A DNA stretch of 64,000 nt. Origin: Streptomyces sp. NRRL B-1347 (GTDB taxonomy: Bacteria; Actinomycetota; Actinomycetes; Streptomycetales; Streptomycetaceae). This document shows, piece after piece, positions 59,252 through 64,000 of the stretch (positions are counted from its first letter, which is position 1; each line of letters starts with the position of its first letter). Below the pieces are notes generated by a model that was not told the origin of the DNA, did not search any database, and saw only the letters and a list, made by a program, of their open reading frames with translations. Location: positions 1-64,000 of the forward strand of contig NZ_JOJM01000035.1 in NCBI RefSeq assembly GCF_000720325.1, in the 5' to 3' direction. The position numbers and the translations under genes were made by a program.

Positions 59252-60781
59252 TTAGATGTCCCGGAACGTCTCGATCTGCGCCCCGACGGAGTTGAGGCGC
59301 TCCGCCAGGTCCTCGTAGCCGCGGTTGATCACGTACACGTTGCGGAGGACCGACGTGCCTTCGGCCGCCATCATCGCGAGCAGCACGACCACGGCCGGGC
59401 GCAGCGCGGGCGGGCACATCATCTCGGCGGCGCGCCAGCGAGTGGGGCCCTCGACGAGCACCCGGTGCGGGTCGAGCAGCTGGAGGCGGCCGCCGAGCCG
59501 GTTCAGGTCCGTGAGGTAGATCGCGCGGTTGTCGTAGACCCAGTCGTGGATGAGGGTCTTGCCCTGCGCCGAGGCCGCGATGACCGCGAAGAACGGGACG
59601 TTGTCGATGTTCAGGCCGGGGAACGGCATGGGGTGGATCTTGTCGATGGGCGCCTCCAGCTTGGAGGGGCGCACCGTCACGTCCACCAGGCGGGTGCGGC
59701 CGTTGTCCGCCGCGTACTCCGCGGAGCGGTCGTGGTCGAGGCCCATCTCCTCCAGGACGGCGAGCTCGATCTCCATGAACTCGATCGGCACCCGGCGGAT
59801 GGTCAGCTCCGACTCGGTGACCACGGCGGCGGCGAGCAGGCTCATCGCCTCGACCGGGTCCTCGGAGGGGGAGTAGTCGACGTCCACGTCGATGTCCGGC
59901 ACGCCGTGCACGGTCAGGGTCGTGGTGCCGATGCCCTCGACCTTGACGCCGAGCGCCTCCAGGAAGAAGCACAGGTCCTGGACCATGTAGTTGGAGGAGG
60001 CGTTGCGGATGACGGTGGTGCCGGCGGAGCGGGCGGCGGCGAGCAGCGCGTTCTCCGTCACCGTGTCGCCGCGCTCGGTCAGGACGATCGGGCGGTCGGG
60101 CGTGACGTCCCGGGCGACGTCCGCGTGGTACAGCCCCTCGGTCGCGGCGATGTCCAGGCCGAAGCGGCGCAGCGCGATCATGTGTGGCTCGATCGTGCGG
60201 GTGCCGAGGTCGCAGCCGCCCGCGTACGGCAGCCGGAAGCGGTCCATGCGGTGCAGGAGCGGGCCGAGGAACATGATGATCGAGCGGGTGCGGCGGGCGG
60301 CGTCCGCGTCGATGGCGTCCATGTCGAGCTTGGCGGGCGGCACGATCTCCAGGTCGACGCCGTCGTTGATCCAACGGGTGCGCACGCCGATGGAGTTGAG
60401 GACCTCCAGGAGGCGGTAGACCTCCTCGATGCGGGCGACGCGGCGCAGCACCGTGCGGCCCTTGTTGAGCAGGGAGCCGCACAGCAGGGCCACGCAGGCG
60501 TTCTTGCTGGTCTTGACGTCGATGGAGCCGGAGAGACGACGGCCGCCGACGACCCGCAGGTGCATCGGACCCGAGTACCCGAGCGAGACGATTTCACTGT
60601 CCAGCGCCTCGCCGATGCGGGCGATCATCTCAAGGCTGATGTTCTGGTTGCCGCGCTCGATGCGGTTCACGGCGCTCTGGCTGGTGTTGAGCGCCTCGGC
60701 CAGCTGCGACTGTGTCCAGCCACGGTGCTGCCGGGCGTCACGAATGAGCTTGCCGATGCGTACGAGGTAGTCGTCTGCCAT
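59252..60781 (-). CDS. murA: MurA-type enolpyruvyltransferase with N-terminal HTH domain (509 aa)
   Basis: Residues 5-62 are an XRE-type helix-turn-helix (IRDARQHRGWTQSQLAEALNTSQSAVNRIERG). From about 72 follows an EPSP/MurA inside-out barrel: K93 in TSKNA, then the loop YAGGCDLGTR with C190 and R195 at the positions of the catalytic Cys and Arg. The classical FPTDMQ segment reads FPGLNIDN, so the catalytic Asp region is altered. MurA makes UDP-GlcNAc-enolpyruvate for peptidoglycan; this fused paralogue may regulate rather than, or as well as, catalyse. From memory Streptomyces has it next to aconitase. It is divergent from acnA. Confidence 0.88.
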   Translation of the reverse strand: MADDYLVRIGKLIRDARQHRGWTQSQLAEALNTSQSAVNRIERGNQNISLEMIARIGEALDSEIVSLGYSGPMHLRVVGGRRLSGSIDVKTSKNACVALLCGSLLNKGRTVLRRVARIEEVYRLLEVLNSIGVRTRWINDGVDLEIVPPAKLDMDAIDADAARRTRSIIMFLGPLLHRMDRFRLPYAGGCDLGTRTIEPHMIALRRFGLDIAATEGLYHADVARDVTPDRPIVLTERGDTVTENALLAAARSAGTTVIRNASSNYMVQDLCFFLEALGVKVEGIGTTTLTVHGVPDIDVDVDYSPSEDPVEAMSLLAAAVVTESELTIRRVPIEFMEIELAVLEEMGLDHDRSAEYAADNGRTRLVDVTVRPSKLEAPIDKIHPMPFPGLNIDNVPFFAVIAASAQGKTLIHDWVYDNRAIYLTDLNRLGGRLQLLDPHRVLVEGPTRWRAAEMMCPPALRPAVVVLLAMMAAEGTSVLRNVYVINRGYEDLAERLNSVGAQIETFRDI

Positions 60782-60963
60782 GCGCCAGAGGCTATCTCAG
60801 ATATGAGATGAGGTACGCGCTGGGGTAGGCCATTGGAGGAGTGACCGATTCCGATCCGTCAGGCGCCCGCCCCCGCGCGGACCTTGGGCCCGCAGGTGAG
60901 CGCCCTGTGTCACTGTGCCCGGACGGTGGATGTGTTGCACGCCCACGGCAGGGAACTCGGCCA

Positions 60964-61147
60964 CTTGGCGCAGCGCCGCCCGTCGGCGAGCCCGGGGGCG
61001 CACACGCCTGGGCGTGCGGGGGCGATCGGACCCGTCCGACGTTCGAGAGCGAGCGCGCAGCTTGGCGCAGCGTCGACCGTCGGTGGGTCCGGGGGTGCAC
61101 GCGCCTGGGCAGTCAAGCCCGTCCGGCGTTTGAGGGCGAGCGCGCAG
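60964..61147 (+). repeat. Imperfect tandem duplication with dispersed-element core
   Basis: Unit 1 (60964-61060) and unit 2 (61061-61147) both begin CTTGGCGCAGCG and end GAGCGCGCAG, with 10 bases fewer in unit 2. Unit 2 contains CCCGTCCGGCGTTTGAGG at 61118-61135, the core of the dispersed element seen at 28865, 49332 and 57530. Confidence 0.75.
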
Positions 61148-61204
61148 CGCGATACGCGGTTCAAGGCGCCCACGCCAGCACATACGCGGTTGATGTATTA
61201 GAGT

Positions 61205-61222
61205 TATCTCGACATCGAGATA
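61205..61222. promoter_or_regulatory. Perfect palindrome upstream of acnA
   Basis: Arms TATCTCGA and TCGAGATA flank CA. It lies 140 bases before acnA in an AT-rich stretch and looks like a repressor operator; the regulator is not identified. Confidence 0.55.
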
Positions 61223-61276
61223 TCTGCCGAGGCGCACCGCAGCCGTACGCATCGCCAGTCCGGCGGTAAGGGTTAC

Positions 61277-64000
<2,724 letters not shown>

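Noticed and set aside
57482..60811. 1109-residue forward frame
   Set aside because: It is antisense to the FG-GAP lipoprotein and the murA paralogue, both of which have clear domains.
60841..61269. Open frames in the murA-acnA spacer
   Set aside because: They cross the tandem duplication and regulatory palindromes, lack ribosome sites and resemble nothing.

Overview
The window is chromosomal DNA from a Streptomyces or very close relative. It is very GC-rich, uses many GTG starts, and carries SepF-like and DUF3159 proteins, a paired TrkA cassette, an actinobacterial Hen1/Pnkp pair, dispersed repeats with the GGCGTTTGAGG motif, and an aconitase beside a MurA paralogue. From memory, the order sflB ... 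arginine deiminase/OTC ... murA paralogue ... aconitase resembles the SCO59xx-SCO5999 stretch of S. coelicolor. No integrase, transposase, CRISPR array, rRNA or tRNA was seen.

Layout. (1) 1-2515: the end of a kdp potassium-sensing operon, with a kdpD that has lost its phospho-acceptor segment, then kdpE. (2) 2598-12267: a conserved actinobacterial block: OB-fold protein, DUF3159 protein, two TrkA proteins, a small membrane protein with an ArsR-type regulator, an MMPL exporter, an APC-type permease and a TRAM-domain RNA methyltransferase. (3) 12376-16923: an accessory insert of two paralogous DUF2075 helicases, each with a nuclease-like VELK motif and a matching structured leader, plus a 42-residue protein. 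(4) 17132-25688: a NarL-type two-component system, a membrane glycosyltransferase-like protein, an ECF sigma factor, a His/Met-rich membrane protein, an MFS transporter and a GH88-like gene broken inside a hexapeptide repeat. (5) 25719-30735: acyl-CoA metabolism (dehydrogenase, CoA-transferase, acyl-CoA synthetase). (6) 30799-36251: a reverse-strand metal operon (His-tailed small protein, Cu-type P-ATPase, PCu(A)C, ABC ATPase, permease, ZnuA-like binding protein). (7) 36439-42550: sflB, an ATPase, a MazG-like enzyme, a DnaA-box cluster, an F420/LLM oxidoreductase, and a carboxymuconolactone-decarboxylase/ECF41 sigma pair with a recognisable ECF41 promoter. (8) 42765-49353: the Hen1-Pnkp RNA-repair pair, then arginine deiminase and ornithine carbamoyltransferase. 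(9) 50067-57521: genes that fit aerobic CoA-dependent degradation of 2-aminobenzoate or salicylate. (10) 57728-64000: an FG-GAP lipoprotein, an HTH-MurA fusion, and the start of acnA behind an iron-box-like sequence.

Genes that appear to work together are the metal operon, the Hen1/Pnkp repair pair, the arginine deiminase/OTC pair, the ring-CoA cluster with its PaaX-type regulator, and the ECF41 sigma factor with its target. Two genes (kdpD and the GH88-like gene) look broken, both by out-of-frame deletions. The least explained region is the tandem DUF2075 insert with its shared leader RNA.
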